From Pyropia yezoensis (lineage: Eukaryota > Rhodophyta > Bangiophyceae > Bangiales > Bangiaceae), in the NCBI GenBank assembly GCA_009829735.1, contig CM020620.1, forward strand, positions 13,203,420 through 13,267,419: 64,000 bases of DNA, written 5' to 3'. The notes beneath the pieces were generated by a model. It did not search any database. It was not told where the DNA came from and was given only the letters and a program-made list of their open reading frames with translations. Below are positions 1 to 8,612 of the stretch, one piece after another. Both the position numbers and the translations under genes were made by a program. Positions within the stretch are counted from its first letter, which is position 1. Every line of letters starts with the position of its first letter.

Positions 1-216
1 TTTTTAACCAATCGTACGCACAGACACACACACATCACACGCTGAGCACTCCCGTAGCCTAAGGAAGGATAACTTCTGATATTATATCTGTCTTGTCGTC
101 GGGAGCCTCATGGCCAGGATCCGTGTTGAAGTGCAGCGTTGACAAGGGTGCATCACAGGTAACGGCGTTTGTGCCTAATCAAATAAAGTCACACTCAGAA
201 CACGCTACGGTCCCTG

Positions 217-283
217 CTATGGAGTTCCCGCTGCTGGAGCACCGCTTGAGGGAACAGGCCCAGTAAGGTGATGTTTCTCACGC
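217..283 (-). pseudogene. 3' tail of the reading frame split by element A
   Basis: Left flank of retrotransposon A. When the element and one copy of the 5-bp duplication are ignored, the minus-strand frame of the large ORF at 9087-11794 continues here for about 18 codons (EKHHLTGPVPSSG...) and ends at a TAG at 217-219. The continuity of the frame across the duplication supports this being the displaced 3' end of that gene. The tail itself is too short to identify. Confidence 0.5.
279..283. repeat. Target-site duplication of element A, left copy (CACGC)
   Basis: CACGC lies directly before the first base of the 5' LTR and again directly after the 3' LTR at 9082-9086. A 5-bp duplication is normal for Ty3/Gypsy integrase. 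Confidence 0.9.
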
Positions 284-752
284 TGTGGCAGTATTGACCC
301 CCAGGTAGGGGGGCAACACGTGCCATGCAAGGGGCGGCAGGCCACTAGCCTGATCCGTTCCTCCCCCTGCATTTGGGTCCATATTCCGTAAGTTTGGGAT
401 AGTTAGCTTAGTAGTAAATCCAACTTGGATTTGAGGGTTTTCTGCATTTATCGTCTTGAATTTTCGTGTGGCCCGGTGGGCAGGTGCTGGGGTGGGAAAT
501 TCTGAGTGGCGAAATTCTGAGTGGACCCTGGGGGGATAAGGGGAGGGACAGCGGGGCTTGGCCCTGCGTCCCCGTCCCGACCAAGAAACTGTTGGACCAC
601 ACACCATCCTCTTGTTTGTCAGTGGGGGGTTTGCCCCACAACAGGGACAGAGTGTGTGCGACTTGCACTTCTTCCGGTTCCCCCGACACGGGAGGCAGCC
701 CTTGTACACCGCCCCAACTTGGGTGTCGTGTGTGCAAGTGGTTTTTGCCACT
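284..752 (+). repeat. 5' LTR of element A
   Basis: 469 bp, starting TGTGGCAGTATT and ending TTTTGCCACT. The 3' copy ends TGCCACA, giving the 7-bp terminal inverted repeat TGTGGCA/TGCCACA. The final T here is one of about eight substitutions relative to the 3' LTR. It should contain the promoter and poly(A) signal of the element. I did not identify a clear TATA box. Confidence 0.93.
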
Positions 753-757
753 TTTAG

Positions 758-775
758 TGGAGCAGCAGGGGACAG
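758..775 (+). other. Candidate primer-binding site of element A
   Basis: TGGAGCAGCAGGGGACAG begins 5 nt after the LTR with the TGG expected to pair with a tRNA CCA end. Family B has TGGATCAGCGGGGGAGAG at the same 5-nt offset, 15 of 18 identical. The tRNA was not identified; it is not the initiator-Met type (TGGTATCAGAGC) common in plant Gypsy elements. Confidence 0.55.
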
Positions 776-871
776 AGGTAAACTTTACTTCCGGGTGCAC
801 CCGGGTGTAGGGGGCCCTCTGTCTCAGAGAAACGGTGGACTTGGACCGTGTCGTACGGATCGTCAGCCAAC

Positions 872-2818
872 ATGGCTAGCTCGGATCCCCCGTCGTCCGG
901 GGAGTACACGGGTGACGCACGTACTTCAGTGCCTTTGAATACTGGTGAGACACAGGTGGGTTTACCTGGGGTCGCAGAGGGACTAGAGGTCCCTCAAGCC
1001 AGCAGGACTGGAAGTACGGGCGGGCAACAGGCCACCCCGACTCAGTCGGGAGTTCACTCGGGTGACACTTCTGATGTGGGTGGGCCGAAGTCTGGCCACC
1101 GTGTGGTATACTCAACGGGAACGTCCCAAGGGGTGAGGACTGTCCCCGCGGGCTCCACTCGGGTTGGAGCCAACTTTGGCTTGGAGCCGTCGCCAACTAG
1201 GCTTTCGGAGGACGGCGGACCTCCGTTGGTCGGCGATGGGCTCGCGCCCATGCCCCCGGTTGAGACCCCTGAGGAACGTGGTTACCCCTCAGGTGGACTC
1301 CCGGAGGCGGACCGAGACTCAACTGGAGTCGTCAATCCACTCCTCGCGGAAACTGTCCGTCGGGAGGCGACCAATGTGTTGCGGCAGACTTTGCCGGACC
1401 TGGTGGTCACGATGACGAATACTATTCTGAATCAAATTGTGGCGAGTTTGCCAGATGGCCTTAATGTCCAGACCGGATTGGGGCTTTCGAGCCCGCAGGC
1501 GCAGGGGGAATCTCCCCTGACGCCTATTCCGGGTTGCCCCGAACAGGGGGGGACCCCTGTGACTCCCAACGTGGGAGTCGCACCATTCTCGGTGGGGCGT
1601 ACGCCCTTCACGGGGGAGTTCCCCTCGGAAACGCCGGCGGCTACACCAAGCTCGCCGTACCAGACTACAGGCGCTGAGGGTCAACTTACCCCAGTGCCAC
1701 AGCGGCTGTTCCCTCAACGTGAGGTGCCGCCCAAGATCCAGGTAGCCAACCCGGTCTACCAGGGGATCTTTGACTGCGCGACCTACGCCCTCCAAAACAA
1801 GTCCGTGGTGCATGGTCCTGTCCAGGCCCGAGCCATGGGTCGTGCCAAGAAGAATGCACTTCATTCATTTGGGCACAAAGCGGAGTGGGATGGAACTCCC
1901 CCCCTCCGTGTCTTTGAGTTCCTACGTCGTTTCACAAAAGCCTGTGACGACAATGCCATAAGTGAAGGCATGGCTTTTTACATGCTACAGGAGTTTACGA
2001 AGGGAGACCTGCGGACAGAACTTATGTCCGTCATGCCCAGCTCCTCAAGTGGGGGCGCTGGGGAGGTGACGTCCTATTTGGAGCTCGTCAACTGGTTGTT
2101 GAGGGCCATGGTTGATGAAGCGGCGCTGGCTTCTCAAGTCGAGGAGTTTACGCAAGCCCATCGGGAAGAGGCGGAGGACGAGTTTTCCTTCGCGGAGCGA
2201 GTCCGTAAGCTCAACAATCTTTGTGGGTTTCTTCATCCACAAGCTGTGGTGAAGAGTCGGTTTGTGGAGGGACTCCACTGGTCAGTCCGGATGGAGACCC
2301 GGGAGCATAACACTGCCAGGGCGACCCTGGCCGAGTTGGCTAGGTTCGCCTACCGCAGAGGTGAGGCCTACCGCAAGTTGCGGGAGGAACAACGCCAGGA
2401 GCGTCAGGCCGAGTTGGCCAAGGAACGGGAGGAGGCGCGCCGAGCCAGAGAGTTGAGAGAGGCACGCCGAATCCGCAAGGAGAGGGTGGTAGCTGCCGTG
2501 GGAACTTCCCAGGGTACCTCTTCGTCTTCCCCAGTCGGGAAGACCCCTCCCGGAACAGACAATCGGTGTTGGAACTGCAACTCCGATGGACACTGGGCAT
2601 GTGATTGCCCCAAGTTGAGTAAACGCATCCAACAACTTGTTAGGAATGCGAGTAAGAAGTCGGCTACGAACGAAGTACGTTCACGCCGCGAGGGTGGACC
2701 TCGACCGGTAGTGGCGGTCGCCACACCCTCGGCGGAGGAGGCGGACACGTCGTCCTCGGACTCGTCGTCTTCCCCCTCGCCCTCAGATTCGGACGCCAAG
2801 TCGGCGGGAAACGAATGA
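872..2818 (+). CDS. gag: Gag polyprotein of element A
   Basis: Structural protein that packages the retrotransposon RNA in cytoplasmic virus-like particles. From the ATG at 872 it is 648 residues. The open frame extends a little further, but only with a GTG. Residues 1-290 are Pro/Gly/Thr-rich and probably disordered. The middle (about 300-480) matches the retrotransposon-Gag capsid pattern (FEFLRRFTKAC, ELVNWLLRAM, RVRKLNNLCGFL). It is followed by a highly charged helical stretch (about 500-545). One CCHC zinc knuckle, C-x2-C-x4-H-x4-C, starts at residue 566 (CWNCNSDGHWACDC). The tail is Ser/Asp-rich. The TGA overlaps the pol ATG (ATGA) just after the frameshift heptamer at 2806-2812. Family B gag shares the layout and core motifs. 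Confidence 0.9.
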   Translation: MASSDPPSSGEYTGDARTSVPLNTGETQVGLPGVAEGLEVPQASRTGSTGGQQATPTQSGVHSGDTSDVGGPKSGHRVVYSTGTSQGVRTVPAGSTRVGANFGLEPSPTRLSEDGGPPLVGDGLAPMPPVETPEERGYPSGGLPEADRDSTGVVNPLLAETVRREATNVLRQTLPDLVVTMTNTILNQIVASLPDGLNVQTGLGLSSPQAQGESPLTPIPGCPEQGGTPVTPNVGVAPFSVGRTPFTGEFPSETPAATPSSPYQTTGAEGQLTPVPQRLFPQREVPPKIQVANPVYQGIFDCATYALQNKSVVHGPVQARAMGRAKKNALHSFGHKAEWDGTPPLRVFEFLRRFTKACDDNAISEGMAFYMLQEFTKGDLRTELMSVMPSSSSGGAGEVTSYLELVNWLLRAMVDEAALASQVEEFTQAHREEAEDEFSFAERVRKLNNLCGFLHPQAVVKSRFVEGLHWSVRMETREHNTARATLAELARFAYRRGEAYRKLREEQRQERQAELAKEREEARRARELREARRIRKERVVAAVGTSQGTSSSSPVGKTPPGTDNRCWNCNSDGHWACDCPKLSKRIQQLVRNASKKSATNEVRSRREGGPRPVVAVATPSAEEADTSSSDSSSSPSPSDSDAKSAGNE

Positions 2819-2851
2819 CCGTTGGAGCTGGCCGTCCGAAGCTCACAACGG
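2806..2851 (+). promoter_or_regulatory. -1 ribosomal frameshift signal at the gag-pol junction (element A)
   Basis: GGGAAAC (2806-2812) is phased G-GGA-AAC in gag, so slippage by -1 enters the pol frame. A 6-nt spacer (2813-2818, containing the gag stop) precedes a stem. CCGTTG (2819-2824) pairs with CAACGG (2846-2851) and GAGCT (2825-2829) with AGCTC (2840-2844), with one bulged A and a 10-nt loop. Heptamer, spacer and stem match known -1 frameshift sites. Reinitiation at the overlapping ATGA is an alternative. Confidence 0.8.
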
Positions 2852-5800
2852 CAGCCTCGGCCAAGTGGGCCAAGAGGACGAACCAACCGTGCCGGATACT
2901 GCGGCGACCAAAGCGAGTCCGCCCACTTCGGGTAGGACTCCCCAAGAACGTAAACCCACGTCGGGTCATCGCGGTGCTGACGGGTGAGAACTTCCAGGTG
3001 GCTGGACGGGTGCAACTTGCCCCCGGCCGCGCCTGTTGTGCCCGTATCGTACTTGATACCGGGTCAGGAGCCTCCTTGATACGCAAGTCGCCATTATCAA
3101 AGGAGGTGAAGCTCCAACGCTGGAGGTCCAAAGCTGACCATATGATGGACATCAATGGTGGGGTACTTCCCATCGTTGGTGCCGTGACCCTACCAACTAG
3201 GTTGGGGACCCATGAGGTCGACGTGACCTATGGTGTAGTTGAGAATATATCGGTACCCCTGCTTCTGGGTACCCCTTATGTTGTTACACAAGTGCCTTTG
3301 ATTTGTGGCCCTGAGTACTGGGTCAAGTTGATGAATGGGGAGACTATCCCCATCCTTGGTAGGGGAAAGTCTGTGGCTCCTGTGACAGTCTCACAGTCGA
3401 AGCCTGTTTGCTCTGTGAGAGAAGGGTTTACTGCTACCCTGCGTTTAGCCCGTAAAGTCACGTTGCCCCCCAACTCGGTGGCGCACGTTGACGTTGTAAC
3501 TGATTATACGGGGAACGGGTTGGTGCACCCTTACCCCCGTCTTGCTCGCAAGCACCAAGTGCATGTTGCCCTTGGCACGATGGACTCCAAAGCCGGAGTC
3601 CCGTGGAGGATCCAGGTGATGAACCTGAGCTCGTCGCCCCAGTACTTCAAGTCGGGAGCCAAGTTCGGCTATATCGACCAACACGAGGGACCGGTAGTAG
3701 CGGTCACCCTCAACGCGGGCGCAAGTAGCGACCCGAAGTCCGGAAAGGAGAAGCATCAAGCCAAGTCGGCCGCCTCTCCTCGACCCCATGTGAACATGGA
3801 GGGTGTTCCCCCCAGGTTGAGGGTTCAAGTTGAACGCCTCTTGGACCAGTATCACAAGTTGTGGGATGGTCAATTGGGACTCATGAGAGCTACCCAACAC
3901 CGGATCGAGTTGAAGCCCGGTGCACCCCCTATACGCCAACAACCGTATAGGGGAGGACCCCGTTCAAGGGCCCTCGTTAAGGAGCAAGTTGCTCGCATGG
4001 AGGCCCTCGATGTGATCGAGGCCAGCAACGCCGAGTGGGCGAGTCCGGTGGTTATCGTCCCCAAAGTTGATGGGACTCCCCGGTTCTGTATCGACTACCG
4101 TAAGCTCAACGAGAGCACGGTGAAGGACAGTTATCCCCTACCTAGGATGGACGACTGTCTGGACTTTCTGGGGGAGGCGAACGTGCTCTCCACCCTGGAC
4201 TGTAACGCGGGGTACTGGCAAATTCCCATTGCCCCGGAGGACAGGCATAAAACTACCTTTACCTGTCACTGTGGTACCTACCAGTGCAAGCGTCTACCGT
4301 TTGGTCTGTGTAACGCGCCGGCAACTTTCCAGCGCGCTATGGACATGATTCTGGCCGGAGTACGGTGGCAGATCTGTGTTGTGTACCTAGACGATATTAT
4401 TGTGTTCTCCCGAAGTCCGGAGGAACACATTGGCCATCTTGGCCAGGTGTTCAAGCTACTTGCTGACGCCGGTGTGTCACTGAAGGCGAGTAAGTGCCAC
4501 CTCTTCACTCTAGAGGTGGAGTACTTGGGACATGTTGTCCGTCCGGGGCGTCTCAGTGTTAACGAGAAGAACTTGAGGGCCATCCGTAAGGCTCAGTACC
4601 CCCGGACTCAGACCCAGATGAGGAGCTTCCTCGGGATGTGCAACGTGTACCGACGTTTCACCAAGGGCTTCGCCAAGGTGGCGAAACCGTTGAATGAGCT
4701 AGTGAGCTCAACGCTACCGAAGAACCTGCCTCCCCCAAGTCGGGTGGAGCAGGAATCCTTTGAGACTCTTCGGGACCTTCTGATGAAGCCCCCTATCCTG
4801 GCTATTCCCAAGTTGGGAGGCTACTACATCCTGGATGTGGACGCTAGCTACGATCAACTTGGTTGTGGGTTGCTTCAGCCGCAGCCGGACAAGGAGTACT
4901 TGCCGGTGGGATACTTCAGCAAGGGGCTGAACTCGGCCGAGAAGAACTACGGAGTCACCGAGTTGGACGGACTCGCAGTGGTGTGGGCGGTGACGTCACT
5001 TCGTCACTACCTGGAGGGTGAGAAGTTCCTCATCCGCTGTGACCACCGCGCGTTGCAGTTCATCTTTAAGACGGACTGTACGAACACTCGTCTCAATCGG
5101 TGGAGGGTGCGACTGGCACCCTTCAACTTTGATATTGAGTACCAACCTGGCAGGCAACATGCCCTTGCCGACGGCCTCTCTCGGGTCCCTACCGAGGGGC
5201 TGGACGCTAACCCATTCGATGAGGACATCCCCATCGTGGGGGTAGTCACGCGCTCGGGTCAGGCGTTGAACCCCGAGGCGCCAGGGAACAAGAAGTACTT
5301 GCCCCTGTCCCTGGACGAGGTGGTGAAGGCCCAGGCCGAGGATCCCTTCTGCAAGTCGCAGAGGGATACACTGGATACAGTGGCGGAGACGCGGTTCTTC
5401 CTGGGAGACGATGGCCTCCTCATGAGGAGGGGGGTATTCCAGGGGACCGAACAACTTGTCGTCCCCGCATCCCTCAAGGGCAGTATCCTTGAGAGGGAGC
5501 ACAACGCTCCCACGGGTGGACACCTGGGGTCTAGTAAACTGTACCAGACCCTGAGGACCAGGTACTACTGGCCGTCCATGGTGGTGGACATCTACAGTTG
5601 GGTGGCTGCCTGCACAAGTTGTGCACAGAACCGTCTGATGGAACGGCGGCCTAGTACGGCTATGCTATTGTTCCCGGCCAAGGAGCCCTTCGCCGCGTTG
5701 GCGATGGACATCCTTGGGCCACTGCCAGTGACCGAGGAGGGCAACCAGTACCTCCTGGTCATCTGTGACCGCTTCACAAAACTTACGCGAGCGATCCCAC

Positions 5801-6798
5801 TGGCAGAGATCACGGCCATGTCGGTCGTGTCAGCCTTCCTTGATCACTGGGTTGCCGCGTATGGCATTCCGGATAGTACACTATCGGACAATGGACCGCA
5901 ATTTGCGTCTGTACTGTTTCAGGGAGTGCTGGATATGTTGGGGGTTAAGGCAAACTATGCTACCCCCTACCACCCACAAACTAACGGGCAGGTGGAGCAC
6001 TTCAACAAAACTATTGTTCGGCAGCTGCGCCACTATGTGAGTGAGCACGTGAAAACGTGGGACCAATACATTTCTATTCTTACTACTGCCTACAATTCGC
6101 AGGTTCACTCATCTACCGGGGAAGTACCCCTCGCTTTTGTGACCCCCCGTCGCGTGCGGTCTATTGCTGTGCGGCGGTCGCTCCCAACTAGGGAGGATGG
6201 TGGCAGTACGCCTACTCCTACTGAGAGTAAGGCGGAGTTCGCTGCTAGACTTGAACACCTCATCCCTAAAGTCAGGGCTGAGATGGACAAAGCACAAAAG
6301 CGCTACAAGCGTACCTTTGACAAAAAGGTGCGCAACGCCAAGCATGTCCCCGAGCAGGGTGACTGGGTATTGGTCCACTCACACACCCCAACTGGGGGTA
6401 AGTTGGTATTCCAGACGAAGGGGCCGTACCAGGTCCTTCGTACTGATGGGCGGCGCTTCACCATCGAAAGTGACGATGGGGTCCGCACAGTGAACGGACA
6501 GGACGTGGTCAAAGTTGCACCACCGCCTGCAGGCGACCCAGCTTGGGCGCGTGCTTTGGAAGCGTGGCGCCTCCCCTCACTGCCTGTGGCCAAACAGGGC
6601 CCGCAGGAGTACGTGTTCGATAAGTTCATCGACCACGGATGGGATGAGGACACTAACCGCCTCATGTTGAGGGTGCGTTGGTTTGGCAACAAAGCCAAGG
6701 ATGATACGTGGGAGTATGTGGAGGACCTTCCCGCTGAGAAGGTCCGGGCGTACTGTGCCCGGAATGAGATAGACCCTAACAGCCCTCCCTCAACGTGA
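2815..6798 (+). CDS. pol: Pol polyprotein of element A (PR-RT-RH-INT-chromodomain)
   Basis: 1327 residues counted from the ATG that overlaps the gag stop; in vivo it is probably made as a Gag-Pol fusion by -1 frameshifting. Aspartic protease DTGS starts at residue 81. Reverse transcriptase spans about 390-570 with the catalytic YLDD at 524-527. RNase H begins near 670 (DVDAS). Integrase has an HHCC zinc-binding region near 895-930 (EHNAPTGGH...CTSC). Its catalytic core has D965, D1025 and E1061, a DD35E spacing. A chromodomain-like module (about 1265-1315, VFDKFIDHGW...LRVRWFG...DTWEYVEDL) marks it as a chromovirus and would direct integration towards particular chromatin. The frame is fully open, so this copy may still encode active enzymes. 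It ends 111 bp before the convergent antisense ORF. Confidence 0.95.
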   Translation: MTVGAGRPKLTTAASAKWAKRTNQPCRILRRPKRVRPLRVGLPKNVNPRRVIAVLTGENFQVAGRVQLAPGRACCARIVLDTGSGASLIRKSPLSKEVKLQRWRSKADHMMDINGGVLPIVGAVTLPTRLGTHEVDVTYGVVENISVPLLLGTPYVVTQVPLICGPEYWVKLMNGETIPILGRGKSVAPVTVSQSKPVCSVREGFTATLRLARKVTLPPNSVAHVDVVTDYTGNGLVHPYPRLARKHQVHVALGTMDSKAGVPWRIQVMNLSSSPQYFKSGAKFGYIDQHEGPVVAVTLNAGASSDPKSGKEKHQAKSAASPRPHVNMEGVPPRLRVQVERLLDQYHKLWDGQLGLMRATQHRIELKPGAPPIRQQPYRGGPRSRALVKEQVARMEALDVIEASNAEWASPVVIVPKVDGTPRFCIDYRKLNESTVKDSYPLPRMDDCLDFLGEANVLSTLDCNAGYWQIPIAPEDRHKTTFTCHCGTYQCKRLPFGLCNAPATFQRAMDMILAGVRWQICVVYLDDIIVFSRSPEEHIGHLGQVFKLLADAGVSLKASKCHLFTLEVEYLGHVVRPGRLSVNEKNLRAIRKAQYPRTQTQMRSFLGMCNVYRRFTKGFAKVAKPLNELVSSTLPKNLPPPSRVEQESFETLRDLLMKPPILAIPKLGGYYILDVDASYDQLGCGLLQPQPDKEYLPVGYFSKGLNSAEKNYGVTELDGLAVVWAVTSLRHYLEGEKFLIRCDHRALQFIFKTDCTNTRLNRWRVRLAPFNFDIEYQPGRQHALADGLSRVPTEGLDANPFDEDIPIVGVVTRSGQALNPEAPGNKKYLPLSLDEVVKAQAEDPFCKSQRDTLDTVAETRFFLGDDGLLMRRGVFQGTEQLVVPASLKGSILEREHNAPTGGHLGSSKLYQTLRTRYYWPSMVVDIYSWVAACTSCAQNRLMERRPSTAMLLFPAKEPFAALAMDILGPLPVTEEGNQYLLVICDRFTKLTRAIPLAEITAMSVVSAFLDHWVAAYGIPDSTLSDNGPQFASVLFQGVLDMLGVKANYATPYHPQTNGQVEHFNKTIVRQLRHYVSEHVKTWDQYISILTTAYNSQVHSSTGEVPLAFVTPRRVRSIAVRRSLPTREDGGSTPTPTESKAEFAARLEHLIPKVRAEMDKAQKRYKRTFDKKVRNAKHVPEQGDWVLVHSHTPTGGKLVFQTKGPYQVLRTDGRRFTIESDDGVRTVNGQDVVKVAPPPAGDPAWARALEAWRLPSLPVAKQGPQEYVFDKFIDHGWDEDTNRLMLRVRWFGNKAKDDTWEYVEDLPAEKVRAYCARNEIDPNSPPST

Positions 6799-6909
6799 GG
6801 GAGGGCCGAGCAACAGTGCCAAGAGAGTGCTTCACGTCGAAGTGGTACGCAGAGTGGCTTTTAACTACAGCCCTAACACTCACACTCTCACAACGAAGGC
6901 AGCTGCCAA

Positions 6910-8274
6910 CTAGGCATGCATGCTAGACTCTCCCACCCTACGGCCCTCGCCCTCACGTAGAGGCGAGCGGCGAGACCCACGGCGATCCACCCCCGGGGCG
7001 GCCCCGTGGAAGGGGACAGGAGGAAGCCGAGGGGCACGCCGAGGTGGCGGGACCCGGGTGTAACTGCGACCCCGACTTGGGGCCCCCGCAGTAGGTTGAG
7101 TCATATGGTCATCATATGAGGGCACAGCCATAACTATGGGCTTTTCCGGGGGTGGCGCAGTGTGGCGATCCACCCCCGGGGCATACGGGTAGTCCCCGAT
7201 GCCCAACCCCTCTCGTAGGACCACACGGCCGTCGTGAAGCTCACGAGCGACCCACACGAACTGGCGAAGTGCGCCATCGTCCTTGGGCCCACGAGTGGGG
7301 CGGCTCAACATGTGCTCAATGCTCTCCCACTCGATAAACTTGTGGAGGCGGAGCATCTCCTCAAGTAGAGTGAGTTGTCCTGATGAGCACTCCTCAGCAA
7401 CTAGCTGAGGGGTGAGCTGTTCCAGACCTTGGATAAGCCGGAGGGGGAGGTGCCAGAGCATCCCCCGCCGCTGAACACAAGACACCCAGGTCGACATGAC
7501 CTCGAGGAGCCACTGGGTGGCCAACATGGCCCACACCAGGTGATCAGGGCCAGCCGTCAACATGACGGAGCCGAAGTGGTCAAGCAACCGTGGCAGCAAC
7601 GCCGGGAACCCGTAGGGGACCTCAACTTGAGGCCACCACTCGGGCTTCTTCGGATAGTATTGCTCCTTCCTGGCAGCATACTGCTGAGGGAACTCAGGTT
7701 GAGCCGAGGTCACCAAGTAGGGACCTCGCCGGAAGTCCTTCTCCATCCGCACATCAAAGTGATGAGTGTGCGGATCGGCCTCGTGGAGGTACGGTGGGCG
7801 AGCTGCCACCGCGTCCCAAGTAAAGGTCGGCAAGTCGCCGGGACCCGGGATAGTTCCCCCGCGGTCCACCATGGCCTGGGCACGCTGAACGTCCTCAACC
7901 GCCTCATCGTCCAGGAAGGCAAACTGGTCCGTCCTGAAGCCGGCAGGGAACCCGACCCTACGGGGATACTTCTCCCGTAGGCGGTCCCATACCCGACCCA
8001 TCGCTGCGCCAAGTCGGCCACAGCGAAGAACAGTCAACCCCTCCTCATAGAGAGGCCAAGCGGGGTAAAACCACCGCCCCAAGGCCTCACGCGGGACAAC
8101 TTGTCCCGCCTCCGGGGAAGATCCCGCCGTCAACCCAAAGCCGGGTGACGCGGGAGTCCCATCCCCCGGAGCAATCGCGGAGCCCCCGCCAGAAGTCCCG
8201 GCGGGTGCTGCACCGTAGGTGGTGTCCTCCATACGCTCGTCAAGAGAGTCCGTCTCCACTCCCGGGGTCGCCAT
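6910..8274 (-). CDS. Antisense accessory ORF of element A (internally deleted)
   Basis: 454 residues from the ATG at 8274. The frame is open to 8445, but homologues share the context GR-x-MATPGVE, so this start is preferred. It lies between pol and the 3' LTR on the opposite strand, convergent with pol. The central core (about 205-370) is shared with the ORFs of elements B and C. It contains WWPQVEVPYGFPALLP, a DHFGSV segment, ATQWLLEVMSTW, RRGMLWHLPLRL, LHKFIEWESIEHML and LREGLGIGDYPYAPGV. I see no signal peptide, membrane segment or known catalytic motif, so an envelope is unlikely. Relative to element C it lacks roughly 200 residues near the C terminus, including most of an Arg/Ser-rich tail; the junction at 6981-7013 holds duplicated filler. 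Function unknown. Confidence 0.75.
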   Translation of the reverse strand: MATPGVETDSLDERMEDTTYGAAPAGTSGGGSAIAPGDGTPASPGFGLTAGSSPEAGQVVPREALGRWFYPAWPLYEEGLTVLRCGRLGAAMGRVWDRLREKYPRRVGFPAGFRTDQFAFLDDEAVEDVQRAQAMVDRGGTIPGPGDLPTFTWDAVAARPPYLHEADPHTHHFDVRMEKDFRRGPYLVTSAQPEFPQQYAARKEQYYPKKPEWWPQVEVPYGFPALLPRLLDHFGSVMLTAGPDHLVWAMLATQWLLEVMSTWVSCVQRRGMLWHLPLRLIQGLEQLTPQLVAEECSSGQLTLLEEMLRLHKFIEWESIEHMLSRPTRGPKDDGALRQFVWVARELHDGRVVLREGLGIGDYPYAPGVDRHTAPPPEKPIVMAVPSYDDHMTQPTAGAPSRGRSYTRVPPPRRAPRLPPVPFHGAAPGVDRRGSRRSPLREGEGRRVGESSMHA

Positions 8275-8276
8275 GA

Positions 8277-8297
8277 CTCTCCCCAAGTTGGGGAGAG
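8277..8297. promoter_or_regulatory. Palindrome just upstream of the antisense-ORF start
   Basis: A perfect inverted repeat, CTCTCCCCAA / TTGGGGAGAG with a 1-nt centre, 2 nt upstream of the ATG. The same 21-bp palindrome occupies the same place in element C (57423-57443). It could be a protein-binding site or an RNA hairpin affecting initiation. Not seen in family B. Confidence 0.5.
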
Positions 8298-8599
8298 ACG
8301 CCCTCGCTACAGCGGCACGAGACCCGCCTCGAGTTGAGGGGGACTCGGATCGTGGGTAGACAGGTGGCCTCCCCAGTGTGGGGCGGCCCCGTGGAAGGTG
8401 AAGGGAAGGTGAAGGTGATGGTGAGGTGTGAACTGAGGAGAGCAAGCTGCCGAGTGGGCAAGCTTGAGGAGAGGGGCGGTCAACGTGACCGCCTCCACAT
8501 CCGCGTTACGTACTCGATGGGGGACAGCAAGTCGCGCCCCCAACGCCGAGACGTGCGTTTACGCACCCCCTCACAGGGCCGACCGGGTCGGTCCGAACT

Positions 8600-8612
8600 G
8601 AGGAGAGGGGAG
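8600..8612 (+). other. Polypurine tract of element A
   Basis: GAGGAGAGGGGAG, 13 purines directly against the 3' LTR, where plus-strand DNA synthesis is primed. Element C has the identical tract. Confidence 0.85.

Noticed and set aside
6910-8445. Third ORF as an envelope gene (errantivirus-like)
   Set aside because: It is antisense to gag-pol and shows no signal peptide, furin-like site or transmembrane helix.
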